A DNA stretch of 36,617 nucleotides from the NCBI GenBank assembly GCA_028282705.1, contig JANQHI010000064.1, positions 1 through 36,617 of the forward strand. Direction: 5' to 3'. The translations under genes were made by a program, and so were the position numbers. The stretch is from Prolixibacteraceae bacterium (GTDB taxonomy: Bacteria; Bacteroidota; Bacteroidia; Bacteroidales; Prolixibacteraceae). The notes under the pieces are model-generated. The model was given only the letters and a program-made list of their open reading frames with translations, did not search any database and was not told the DNA's origin. Shown one piece after another: positions 8,240 through 16,366 of the stretch. Position 1 is the stretch's first letter. Each line of letters opens with the position of its first letter.

Positions 8240-10174
8240 CTATTCAATATCAATTTCAGCAATGGCAGCTTCCTGGCTGCTATCATGCACTTTTATAACT
8301 TCAAATTTCAGGTAACGCCCTGAGGCTTGTTTCCCAAAATTAATTTTCATGGGTGTTGGTGAATCAGGCAAAACACCTGAAACCACAGGGTTTTCATTAT
8401 ATAAACCATCTTCAGAAATATAGATATTAAAAGCAGCAACCCTACCTCTTACCTTATCAGGAGCAGGAATGTATCTTACTGAAGAAAAATCCACTATCCT
8501 TTTTAAATCTATAGATACAAAATGAGGCAAAGGCCTGCCATTGTCGCCTCCAGGGAATTTCCAAAAGGTTTTGTCATAACCATCAATTACCATAGAATTG
8601 TAGTTATTGGTTTCTGCCCCATCAGAAGAAACAGTGGCTTTCATTTCAATCAAAGAATTCCCAACAAATTTACCAGGGTTTGGTATCTTTTTGAGTTCCC
8701 CATTTCCTTTCCTGGGTTCCGACATTTCATTACGCCATTTTTGGTATGCGTGTTCCAGTTCATCCACAATTTCAGGGTATTGCCCTGCCAGGTTTGTAGT
8801 TTCAGCAATATCTTTATCCAGGTCAAATAAAAGGATACCATCAGGGTATGTATATTTTTCATTAACAGGTTTTGCTACCCCTCCTTCCAATTCATAGGTA
8901 TTATGTACCCAACCTATATTGTGGGCAAGTTTCCACTTCCCTTTGCGTACAACCCAACTGTCACGCCCATTTGACCAAAACAGCTCTTCATGCAACTTTT
9001 GCCCTTCTTCAATGGCTGCAAAAACACTTTTACCATCCAGGTTTTCAGGTGTTTCAGCACCTACTGCTTCTAAAATAGTGGGCATAATATCTATGCCTGA
9101 AACCACAGCATTTGATATGCTTCCAGGTTTTATTTTTTCAGGATAAGAGATCATCAAAGGAATCCTGATCCCCCCCTCACCAAACATATATTTAAACCCA
9201 TTCAGGGGATAGTTTTGTGCATATGTATTAATAGTTCCCCCATTATCAGAAAGGAAAACAACAATGGTATTATCTAACTCTCCTATTTTTTCTAAAGCAT
9301 CCAATATTTTACCAATGCCATCATCCATTACTTCCAATTGCAATAAATATCTTTTCCTGCCATCAGGGTCAACTTCGCCCAGGTGCCCCCATTTGCGGTG
9401 CCATTTCTGGTAACTTTCCACTTTTGGGTCCCAAAAAGGAAATTGTTCAATCCCATATTTTTCCAAATACCCAGGGTGGCAGACATAGGTAGGATGGTGT
9501 ACTGCATTGTACTCTAATTCAATGTAGAGTGGCTTTCCTTCTTTATTTTGGATGGCATCAAGGGCTTTATCAGTAAAAATATCAGTGGTAAACTTGTTTT
9601 TGTAAGACCTTTTTTCACGCCCATCAAGCAATGAACCTATGTGTGCCCTGCGTGCATTATCTGTGCCATACTCATCCACATCATCCTGGCTTAATCTTAA
9701 ATAATCCCAGGTGTGGTCAATAAATCCCAGGAATTCATCAAAACCATGGTCAAGGGGGTGTTGCACTGGTCCTCCATTTAAATGGGTTTTACCAATTTTA
9801 ACATTATAATACCCTTGCTTTTTCAAAAGTTGTGGAAGGGTTGCCTCATTGGCAGGCAGGCCTCCTTCGCCATACCAGTAATTCCCCCAGCGCTGTTGGT
9901 ACCTGCCTGTTAGCAAGCCTACCCTTGCAGGGCTGCAAATTGGGGCAGTGGAGTATGCATTAGAAAAATAGATACCCCTCTCAGCAATCCTGTCAATATT
10001 TGGTGTCTGCACATCTTCTGATGCTTGTGGCAAGAAACTTAGGTCAGAGTACCCCAGGTCATCAGCTACTATAACCAATACATTGGGTTTTTCACCTGTT
10101 TTTTTAGTGCTATTACACGAGGTTAATATAGTTAATGTAAGAATAGCAGTTAAAATAATATTATATATCTTCAT
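8240..10174 (-). CDS. Sulfatase lipoprotein (S1 family) with C-terminal discoidin-like domain
   Basis: This 644-residue protein has a lipoprotein signal (LTILTSC, Cys20), so it is probably anchored in the envelope. The formylglycine-dependent sulfatase domain spans about 28-480. Metal-binding Asp residues lie in IVADDLGYSD (38-45), and Cys80 in the CSPAR motif is the residue converted to formylglycine. The pattern GYYNVKIGKTHL follows, as expected for S1 sulfatases. Residues 500-644 resemble an F5/8-type C (discoidin) carbohydrate-binding domain (VSIDLKRIVDFSSVRYIPAPD, ASGRYLKFEVI). It hydrolyses a sulfate ester on a glycan, but the sulfation position cannot be deduced. It is the most distal gene of the PUL, 172 bp after the next sulfatase gene, so it may have its own promoter. 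It needs a sulfatase-maturing enzyme, which is not encoded here. Confidence 0.93.
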   Translation of the reverse strand: MKIYNIILTAILTLTILTSCNSTKKTGEKPNVLVIVADDLGYSDLSFLPQASEDVQTPNIDRIAERGIYFSNAYSTAPICSPARVGLLTGRYQQRWGNYWYGEGGLPANEATLPQLLKKQGYYNVKIGKTHLNGGPVQHPLDHGFDEFLGFIDHTWDYLRLSQDDVDEYGTDNARRAHIGSLLDGREKRSYKNKFTTDIFTDKALDAIQNKEGKPLYIELEYNAVHHPTYVCHPGYLEKYGIEQFPFWDPKVESYQKWHRKWGHLGEVDPDGRKRYLLQLEVMDDGIGKILDALEKIGELDNTIVVFLSDNGGTINTYAQNYPLNGFKYMFGEGGIRIPLMISYPEKIKPGSISNAVVSGIDIMPTILEAVGAETPENLDGKSVFAAIEEGQKLHEELFWSNGRDSWVVRKGKWKLAHNIGWVHNTYELEGGVAKPVNEKYTYPDGILLFDLDKDIAETTNLAGQYPEIVDELEHAYQKWRNEMSEPRKGNGELKKIPNPGKFVGNSLIEMKATVSSDGAETNNYNSMVIDGYDKTFWKFPGGDNGRPLPHFVSIDLKRIVDFSSVRYIPAPDKVRGRVAAFNIYISEDGLYNENPVVSGVLPDSPTPMKINFGKQASGRYLKFEVIKVHDSSQEAAIAEIDIE

Positions 10175-10346
10175 GTTTAAAATTGTTTATTTTCTATGTA
10201 TTATAATGTTTTGAGCATATCAACCAAAATATTTGTATTTGAAAATCATGCTTTAGTGCATTTATATAAAAATAGCCACAAAGCACTAGCACCTAAAGTA
10301 AACACAAAAACAAGCGGTTCAAATTAAGGCTTAAATATTACTCCAA

Positions 10347-11876
10347 TCACTCCAGGTTCATGCCTTTTTTTTGCATTTCTGCCCAAATCTTTTTAAACCC
10401 TTCTAAAGAAGGCTGGTCTGCATCAACAATATTGTGTAATGTCTTTCCTTGTAGCACAAGTGGGGATTCATTTGCAGGTAGGTATTTTTTCAACCTGTCT
10501 TTTACATGAACATACTCTTCTTTACCTGCCAGGTTATCCCACTCATTAGGGTCATTTTCATGGTCATATAATTCTTCTGAACCATCAAAATAAACAGTAT
10601 AACGCCATTTTGACGAGCGCAATGAATAATTCCCCCTGCCCCATGTTGTTAAAGCTGGCACTTCCCTTTGCGCTTCAGGGTTTGCCAATAAATTAGACAA
10701 ATCAAGCCCATCACTGTATCCAGGGATTTCAATCCCTGCACTATTCAGCAAAGTAGGGTAAATATCAATTAATGAAACAGGGGCAGCACATTGTTTGCCA
10801 TTAGACATCCTGTAACGTGGGTCATAAATAATAAATGGGACACGTGTAGCTTCTTCCCAGAGGGAAAATTTCCTATGGCTGCGTTTTTCGCCAAAATGGT
10901 AACCATGGTCAGACCAAAGTACTATGATGGTATTATCCCTATATTCACTATGGTTTAGTGCTTCTACTACCCTACCTATATTTTCATCAGTGTAGGCATT
11001 GCAAGCCAGGTAAGCCCTGATCCAATCTTCCCATGTATCTTTTGTCCTGTAATTATAATCATCTTTTAGTTTAGCATTGCTGCGTGCTACCCAAGGTAAA
11101 TCAGCAAGATCGTGGTCTTTTATAGCTGTTTTTTGGATAGTTTCCCTTGGGAACATATCAAAATATTTTTTGGGGGCAACAAATGGCAAATGGGGTTTTA
11201 TAAACCCTACTGCCAGGAAAAAAGGCTTATCATGATGGCGTTTTAATACATCTACCCCATACAAAGAAATATTATAATCCACATGATCCTCAAGTGGTGA
11301 CAGGGATGGCCTGGCACACATTTTCCCAAATGTTGTTTTACCAGTACCTTCATTAGGGTCTACTATAGGGTCAGGCAGTTGGTTAAGTTCATTGTTAATG
11401 CTTTCAGTGTATTCAAGTGAATCAAACATTGTTATGGAACCTTCACCCATTGACCCATGGTGGATTTTCCCTGCTCCATATGTGTTATATCCATTATCCC
11501 TGAAAATTTCCATCAGGCTTTTATATTTCTCAAAGAAGCCAATACTCATTTTTTCCCTGCTATAAAATGGGTAAAGCCCTGAATTGTGTGGCTGCATACC
11601 ATAAAGGAGGGCATTCCTGCAAGGAGAACAGGCTGGTGCAGGAGTGTGGGCATTGGTAAAAAGCACACCTTGTTGAGCCAGTTTATCAATATTAGGGGTT
11701 TTTGCTTGTGGATGGCCTCCTAATACCCCAACCCAGTCATTCATGTCATCAATTGCTATAAATAGGATATTTGGTTTTTCTGCTTCTGCTTTTTTTTCAA
11801 TATTGCTTTTACAGGAAAATCCACCCACTAATATTACAACAATAATTATATGTATTGTTTGCCTAATATTTTTCAT
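10347..11876 (-). CDS. Sulfatase lipoprotein (S1 family, iduronate-2-sulfatase-like)
   Basis: This 509-residue lipoprotein has its lipobox at VGGFSC (Cys22). The sulfatase domain starts at NILFIAIDDMNDWVG (36-50). Cys83 in ACSPCRNALL is the formylglycine site, and a second Cys within the motif is unusual. The IDDMNDW signature and overall length resemble the iduronate-2-sulfatase-like branch of S1 sulfatases. Other sulfatase features are AGKIHHGS, GFIKPHLPFVAP, a WSDHGYHFGEKRSHRKFSLWEEATRVP segment (in two parts: the metal-binding DHG and the Lys/His active-site residues) and a C-terminal YDHENDPNEWDNLAG. It lies downstream of the GH2 gene across a 334-bp repeat-containing gap, and probably acts on the same sulfated glycan. 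The substrate assignment by resemblance is weak. Confidence 0.92.
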   Translation of the reverse strand: MKNIRQTIHIIIVVILVGGFSCKSNIEKKAEAEKPNILFIAIDDMNDWVGVLGGHPQAKTPNIDKLAQQGVLFTNAHTPAPACSPCRNALLYGMQPHNSGLYPFYSREKMSIGFFEKYKSLMEIFRDNGYNTYGAGKIHHGSMGEGSITMFDSLEYTESINNELNQLPDPIVDPNEGTGKTTFGKMCARPSLSPLEDHVDYNISLYGVDVLKRHHDKPFFLAVGFIKPHLPFVAPKKYFDMFPRETIQKTAIKDHDLADLPWVARSNAKLKDDYNYRTKDTWEDWIRAYLACNAYTDENIGRVVEALNHSEYRDNTIIVLWSDHGYHFGEKRSHRKFSLWEEATRVPFIIYDPRYRMSNGKQCAAPVSLIDIYPTLLNSAGIEIPGYSDGLDLSNLLANPEAQREVPALTTWGRGNYSLRSSKWRYTVYFDGSEELYDHENDPNEWDNLAGKEEYVHVKDRLKKYLPANESPLVLQGKTLHNIVDADQPSLEGFKKIWAEMQKKGMNLE

Positions 11877-11917
11877 TCGCTTATATTATTAATTTTCAAT
11901 GGTAACTCATGTAACTC

Positions 11918-11935
11918 GTCCCGAATCCTCGGGAC
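11918..11935. repeat. Perfect hairpin GTCCCGA-atcc-TCGGGAC
   Basis: A perfect 7-bp inverted repeat with a four-base loop lies about 42 bp upstream of the sulfatase start. It is preceded by the direct repeat gtaactc at 11902-11908 and 11911-11917. It may be a small intergenic repeat, an RNA hairpin in the leader of the sulfatase transcript, or a processing site. There is no T-run beyond it. Confidence 0.5.
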
Positions 11936-12014
11936 TCGTTTCATCATAATAAAAAAATTGTCAAAAGTTAAATTATAAAAATGATAATATGCCGATAAAA
12001 ATAATTTTTCCGAC

Positions 12015-12061
12015 TCTCCCTCTCCTGCCGGCAGATCTCCCTCTCTACAAGTTGAGAGGGA
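12015..12061. repeat. Repeat block: tctccctctc direct repeats around a palindrome, plus inverted repeat
   Basis: The 10-mer tctccctctc occurs at 12015-12024 and 12036-12045, separated by the palindrome ctgccggcag (12025-12034). The 8-bp arms tccctctc (12038-12045) and gagaggga (12054-12061) form a perfect hairpin. Such compact GC-rich blocks in an AT-rich genome look like a dispersed intergenic repeat. Only one copy is in the window. Confidence 0.5.
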
Positions 12062-12210
12062 TGATTGTGCCATAGTCTCAATTAGGGTGGGTCAATATAT
12101 GAAAAATGTCACACTTCTTTAATAATCAAATGCAGTATATCAGGTTATTACAAACATTTTTAGTATCTAACTTTAAACAATTTTAGTTAATAATTTATAG
12201 CAGCCTCTAT

Positions 12211-14742
12211 TTATTGTACTAAAATACTTAAAACTTGTCCTTGTAAACCTTCAGAAATAGCTTTAATATTTATTTCTCCTTTTGCATCGCCAGCTTGTAC
12301 CAATACCATAATTTTCCCACGAAAAGCCCTTCTTGTATTTGTTTTATAAAATGACAAATCAAGAGGGTCTCCATTATCAATTCCAATTATTTTCCCAGGG
12401 CCATTTATTTCAAATGTAACAACATTGTTTGCTTTGGGGCAAAAAACTCCGTTTTCATCAACTATATCTACAGCTAAATGGACCACATCTGTTTTATTGG
12501 CATTTATTATAACCTTGTCTGGGTTAAGCCTGGCCTTTGCAGGTTTCCCTGAAGTTGTATGGCTGTGTTGGGCAACAATTTTCCCACCATTTTTTGCAAT
12601 GGCTTTAATGGTTCCCTTTTCATATGGAACCATCCATACCAGCTGTTCATCTTTATATTTTTGTTTACCTATAAATTTCCCATTTAAAAAAAGTTCAACC
12701 TCATCACAGTTTGTATAAGCAACCACGGGTATTTTCACCCCTTCTTTCCCAGGATGTGTCCAATGTGGCAACAGGTGGACCATTGGTTTATCGTCCCACA
12801 TGCTCTGATACAAGTAATAATGGTCTTTAGGGAAGCCACAGATATCAATGATCCCAAAATTGGCAAAACGGCTTGGCCATTTATTGGTTTCGCCCAGATA
12901 ATCGAAGCTCCCCCAACGAAATTGTCCCATCACATAGGGTAGGTCTCGAGTCCTTTGCCATGCCATTCGTGCACTGCTCCTTACTGAAGCATTATCATAG
13001 GATGACTGGTAATACAAATAGGGTTGGTAGGTTTCCTCAAATTCAATAAGGAATTCTTCCCCATTTTTGTAATAGGTTGTGCTGGTCTCTTCACTAAAAA
13101 CTTCAGGTTTTGCCAGGTCAGGTATTTCAAAAAGGCGTTTTTCTAACCCTCTTAAACTGCCATTCCATTTACCAAGTTCCCAGGGAGCAGGAAAATCACG
13201 CCTCCTCCAATGTGTTTCAGTGCGATAAACCCCCCTGGTTTGGTAAGTGTGGGGTACTTCTGTACAAACCATGGGTATATCAGGCTCCCTGGCATGAAAC
13301 CTTTCCAATACATTTTTTTCTTCACCATCACCATTAAACCCTTTAATATCTAGTAAAGAAGGCATATGGTTACCTTTCATCCCACGGGTTGGGTCATGCC
13401 CCCCCTGGGTTACAGGGCGCGTTGGGTCATGTTTATGGAACAGGTCGATCAGTTGCATTTGTACTTCACGTGTTGGCTTCTTCACTTCATTTCCGAGGCT
13501 CCACATCACCACAGAAGGGTGGTTCCTGTCACGTTTAATAAAATCCTCACCATCTTTTTCCCACCACTCTTCAAAATAGAGCCCATAGTCATGATCAGCT
13601 TTCTCTGTATCCCAACCATCTAAAAATTCATTCATAACCATTATCCCCAGGCTATCACACATATCATAGAATGATGGTGAAAAAGGGTTGTGTGCTGTCC
13701 TGATAGCATTGCAGCCCATCTTTTTCAATAATTTTAAACGGTAAACCCACACATCATCAGGTACTGCAGCTCCCACTGAGCCTGCTGTATGGTGGTCACA
13801 AACACCTTTCATTTTAGTTACAACACCATTGATTTTGAAACCAAACTCAGAGCTGAACTCCAGCTTCCTGAAACCTACTTTCTGCATATCCTGGTCAACC
13901 AATTCACCATCATGAATGATGGATGTTTCCAATGTATATAAATTTGGGCTATCAGGGCTCCACAAGCAAGGGTTGGGAACAATACCTTTAAGCATAATTG
14001 TATCCTCTGCCTCTTTCCCTAGTTCCATAATTTTATAAACTGTGGCTACCTCAAAACCTGACTTATCCAGCAACCTACTTTTTACCTGGAAAGTTTTTGG
14101 GCCAGCATATTGGTTTTCTATTGAAACCTGTACTTCAAAAGTTGATTTTTGTGCATCTACTTCAGGAGACCTGAAACATACACCCCAGTTACTAATATGC
14201 AATGGGCTCCTCACTTTTAACCACACATGCCTGTAAATCCCTGAACCTGTGTACCAACGCCCTGTTAATGGCTTTGAATGGTCAACCCTCACAGCCAGTA
14301 TATTTTCACCATCTTTCAGGTATTTAGTCAGGTCGTATTCAAACCCAATATATCCATTGGGGCGATGGCCTAAATGGTGCCCATTTATCCAAACATCACT
14401 ATTTAAATAAATTCCTTCAAAATGTATTTTTATATTTTTCCCTTTCCAACCAGGTTCCCAATTAAAGACTTTGCGATACCATCCTATCCCTGTAGGCAGG
14501 TAGCCTGACTGCCAGTCAGTACCATGATCTTGCGAATATTCACCTTCAATGCTCCAATCATGAGGGAGGCTTACATCCCGCCATGAAGAAGTATTCACTC
14601 CAGGTTTTTCCCCATTTTCAACATCACCCAGGTGAAACTGCCAGCCATCATCAATATTTTCAGTTTTGAATGCATTGCCAGGCTTGTTAACGCAACCTGA
14701 AATAATAAAAACGGACAGTGCTAAATACTTCAGTATATTCAT
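12211..14742 (-). CDS. Glycoside hydrolase family 2 (beta-galactosidase-like) lipoprotein
   Basis: This 843-residue lipoprotein has the lipobox FIISGC (Cys17). Its domains, in order, are: a GH2 sugar-binding jelly roll at about 28-185 (DDGWQFHLGD, VSLPHDW, TGIGWYRK); an Ig-like domain at about 187-295; a TIM barrel at about 297-610; and C-terminal Ig-like regions including a DUF4982-like stretch (WTHPGKEGVKIPVVAYTNCDEVELFLNG). The acid/base is Glu419 in SLGNEVKK and the nucleophile is probably Glu495 in MVCTEVPH. GH2 enzymes of this build are retaining exo-glycosidases, mostly beta-galactosidases, with beta-glucuronidase and beta-mannosidase as alternatives. The gene sits 54 bp after a sulfatase and before another, consistent with exo-trimming of a desulfated oligosaccharide in the periplasm. 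The exact linkage is not determined. Confidence 0.92.
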   Translation of the reverse strand: MNILKYLALSVFIISGCVNKPGNAFKTENIDDGWQFHLGDVENGEKPGVNTSSWRDVSLPHDWSIEGEYSQDHGTDWQSGYLPTGIGWYRKVFNWEPGWKGKNIKIHFEGIYLNSDVWINGHHLGHRPNGYIGFEYDLTKYLKDGENILAVRVDHSKPLTGRWYTGSGIYRHVWLKVRSPLHISNWGVCFRSPEVDAQKSTFEVQVSIENQYAGPKTFQVKSRLLDKSGFEVATVYKIMELGKEAEDTIMLKGIVPNPCLWSPDSPNLYTLETSIIHDGELVDQDMQKVGFRKLEFSSEFGFKINGVVTKMKGVCDHHTAGSVGAAVPDDVWVYRLKLLKKMGCNAIRTAHNPFSPSFYDMCDSLGIMVMNEFLDGWDTEKADHDYGLYFEEWWEKDGEDFIKRDRNHPSVVMWSLGNEVKKPTREVQMQLIDLFHKHDPTRPVTQGGHDPTRGMKGNHMPSLLDIKGFNGDGEEKNVLERFHAREPDIPMVCTEVPHTYQTRGVYRTETHWRRRDFPAPWELGKWNGSLRGLEKRLFEIPDLAKPEVFSEETSTTYYKNGEEFLIEFEETYQPYLYYQSSYDNASVRSSARMAWQRTRDLPYVMGQFRWGSFDYLGETNKWPSRFANFGIIDICGFPKDHYYLYQSMWDDKPMVHLLPHWTHPGKEGVKIPVVAYTNCDEVELFLNGKFIGKQKYKDEQLVWMVPYEKGTIKAIAKNGGKIVAQHSHTTSGKPAKARLNPDKVIINANKTDVVHLAVDIVDENGVFCPKANNVVTFEINGPGKIIGIDNGDPLDLSFYKTNTRRAFRGKIMVLVQAGDAKGEINIKAISEGLQGQVLSILVQ

Positions 14743-14796
14743 TATATCTTTTTCAAAATAGTTTTAAATTACCTTAATTGCTAAAAGCTTACCATT

Positions 14797-16221
14797 TTAC
14801 CTGCCAGGGGGTATGGGCAATGGTACCACATCACGATAGATGATCATCCAGCGCTGAAGCTGGGACATTAACTCGTGCTCCTGCTCTACATATTCTTCTG
14901 CACCTGAAACATTGATAAACTCATGAGGGTCATTTTCCAGGTCAAAAAACTCAAACATAGGCCTTTCATCTTTAAACAGAATGGTACCTGAATATTTTTT
15001 ATCAAGTTTACCTTCATCATTCAGAGAGTTCAAATCTTTCCACATGGCACTGTTTGCAAAATCAACAGGGCGGTAAGGTAAATGGAAAAGTGGGTTATAG
15101 ATTAATTTATATTTTTTATTGAAGATAGCCCTTGACAAGTCAAATGATGAAGATGTGCCTGGAAGTCCTGAAGCATGGGAACCACGCACAGCAAAGATAA
15201 ATTCATGGATTTCTCCTTTATCACCCTGTAAGGCTTTTTTAAAACTTTTGCCTGTCATTTTACCATCAGGTTTAACCCCAACCACATCAAGGATGGTTGG
15301 TGCCAGGTCACTTCCTGAAATTAACACATCTGAAACTGAGCCTGGTTTAATTATTTCAGGATAACGCGCAATAAAGGGCACATGCAACCCACAGTCATAT
15401 AGTGTGCCTTTGCCTCTTAATAAAGCAGCCCCATTATCACCCATAAAAATAATCAGGGTATTCTCATATAACCCCCTTTTTTTCAGTTCTTCAAATACCT
15501 GCCCTATCCTGTGGTCCAGCCTGTTTATTTCACCATAATGTGCTGCTAAGTCCTTTCTTACCAGCTTAGTATCTGGCATGCTTCCAGGAATACAAATACT
15601 ATCAGGGTCAGGAGCATAATCGTGAGCTGTAAACCCCCTGTGTGGGTCACTGTAATTTGCCCACATAAAAAAAGGCCTCCCTTCAGGTAACTGGTCAAGG
15701 AACTCTTTTATTTGTATCAATACCAAATCACCAATACCCCTGTTCAGGTAATCAACCCTGTTTTTAAATGTACGCATATGAAATTCTTCAAAAACCTTCT
15801 GTGTTTCTAATGGTGCCCTATGAGAACCATCAAGGTGGTAGCCTCGCCCACATATACCAGTATAATATCCTGCCTCACGCAACAGTTCAGGGAATGTAAT
15901 AATATTTTTATCAAGAGGGGCAGAAAACCTAAGCATTTGCACATCTAGCACATTCCTCCCTGTTAGCAATGATGACCTTGAAGGGACACACTGAGAGGCA
16001 GTTGTATAGGCATGATTAAAACATATACCTTCTTCTGCTAATTTATCCAGGTTTGGGGTTTGTAGGTCTTTGTTTCCATAGCAACCAAGATAAGGCATAC
16101 TGTGGTCATCAGATAATAAGAATAAAATATTTGGTGTTTTTATTTTTTGCGCTGAAATGCTTTTGCTGCTTATTGTAAAGGCCACACAAAAACAGAATAA
16201 GTACATGGATATATTTCTCAT
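14797..16221 (-). CDS. Sulfatase (S1 family, N-sulfoglucosamine sulfohydrolase-like)
   Basis: This 474-residue secreted protein has a cleavable signal peptide ending near SISAQ (residue 25) and no lipobox. The sulfatase domain begins NILFLLSDDHSMPYLGCYGN (31-50). Cys78 in the CVPSR motif is the formylglycine site. The segments ICGRGYHLDG, NYSDPHRGF, MGDNGAALLRGKGTLYDCG and FFDLENDPHEFINVSG follow the usual order. The DDHS start and YDCGLHVPFIARYP resemble the heparan N-sulfatase-like group of bacterial sulfatases; this comparison is by eye and does not fix the substrate. It is the first enzyme gene after SusD and is separated from it by a terminator-like hairpin. It forms a tight unit with the GH2 gene, 54 bp downstream. 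Confidence 0.92.
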   Translation of the reverse strand: MRNISMYLFCFCVAFTISSKSISAQKIKTPNILFLLSDDHSMPYLGCYGNKDLQTPNLDKLAEEGICFNHAYTTASQCVPSRSSLLTGRNVLDVQMLRFSAPLDKNIITFPELLREAGYYTGICGRGYHLDGSHRAPLETQKVFEEFHMRTFKNRVDYLNRGIGDLVLIQIKEFLDQLPEGRPFFMWANYSDPHRGFTAHDYAPDPDSICIPGSMPDTKLVRKDLAAHYGEINRLDHRIGQVFEELKKRGLYENTLIIFMGDNGAALLRGKGTLYDCGLHVPFIARYPEIIKPGSVSDVLISGSDLAPTILDVVGVKPDGKMTGKSFKKALQGDKGEIHEFIFAVRGSHASGLPGTSSSFDLSRAIFNKKYKLIYNPLFHLPYRPVDFANSAMWKDLNSLNDEGKLDKKYSGTILFKDERPMFEFFDLENDPHEFINVSGAEEYVEQEHELMSQLQRWMIIYRDVVPLPIPPGR

Positions 16222-16307
16222 AACATCTCTTTAAAACTTTCTTTTTTGAATTTTAAACCATACCATGTGCATGATGATAAGAATCCTGTTTATCAACCAG
16301 TTCAGGG

Positions 16308-16340
16308 AAAAAGGGTAGAGGGGAATTTGCCCCCTACCCT
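16308..16340 (-). terminator. Strong hairpin with T-run between SusD and the first sulfatase gene
   Basis: On the minus strand the arms agggtaggggg and ccccTctaccct (one bulged base) flank a six-base loop and are followed by five T residues. It starts about 26 bp past the SusD stop codon. This has the form of a rho-independent terminator. In an operon it probably acts as a partial terminator or RNA-stabilising 3' end, giving more SusCD message than enzyme message. Confidence 0.75.
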
Positions 16341-16366
16341 AAAAAGAATCTAACTAAACAAACTAT

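Larger units (their letters stand above)
11877..12210. other. 334-bp intergenic gap with short palindromic repeats
   Basis: This gap separates the GH2 gene from the next sulfatase inside the PUL. A 66-codon minus-strand frame crosses it but has no protein-like character and covers the repeats below, so it is not called. It contains the hairpin at 11918-11935 and the direct/inverted repeat block at 12015-12061, both far more GC-rich than their AT-rich surroundings. The remainder is AT-rich with no clear promoter. Confidence 0.55.

Noticed and set aside
11873-12073. 66-codon minus-strand frame upstream of the middle sulfatase
   Set aside because: Covers the palindromic repeats, has no hydrophobic or domain pattern, and overlaps the sulfatase start; it is a chance frame.
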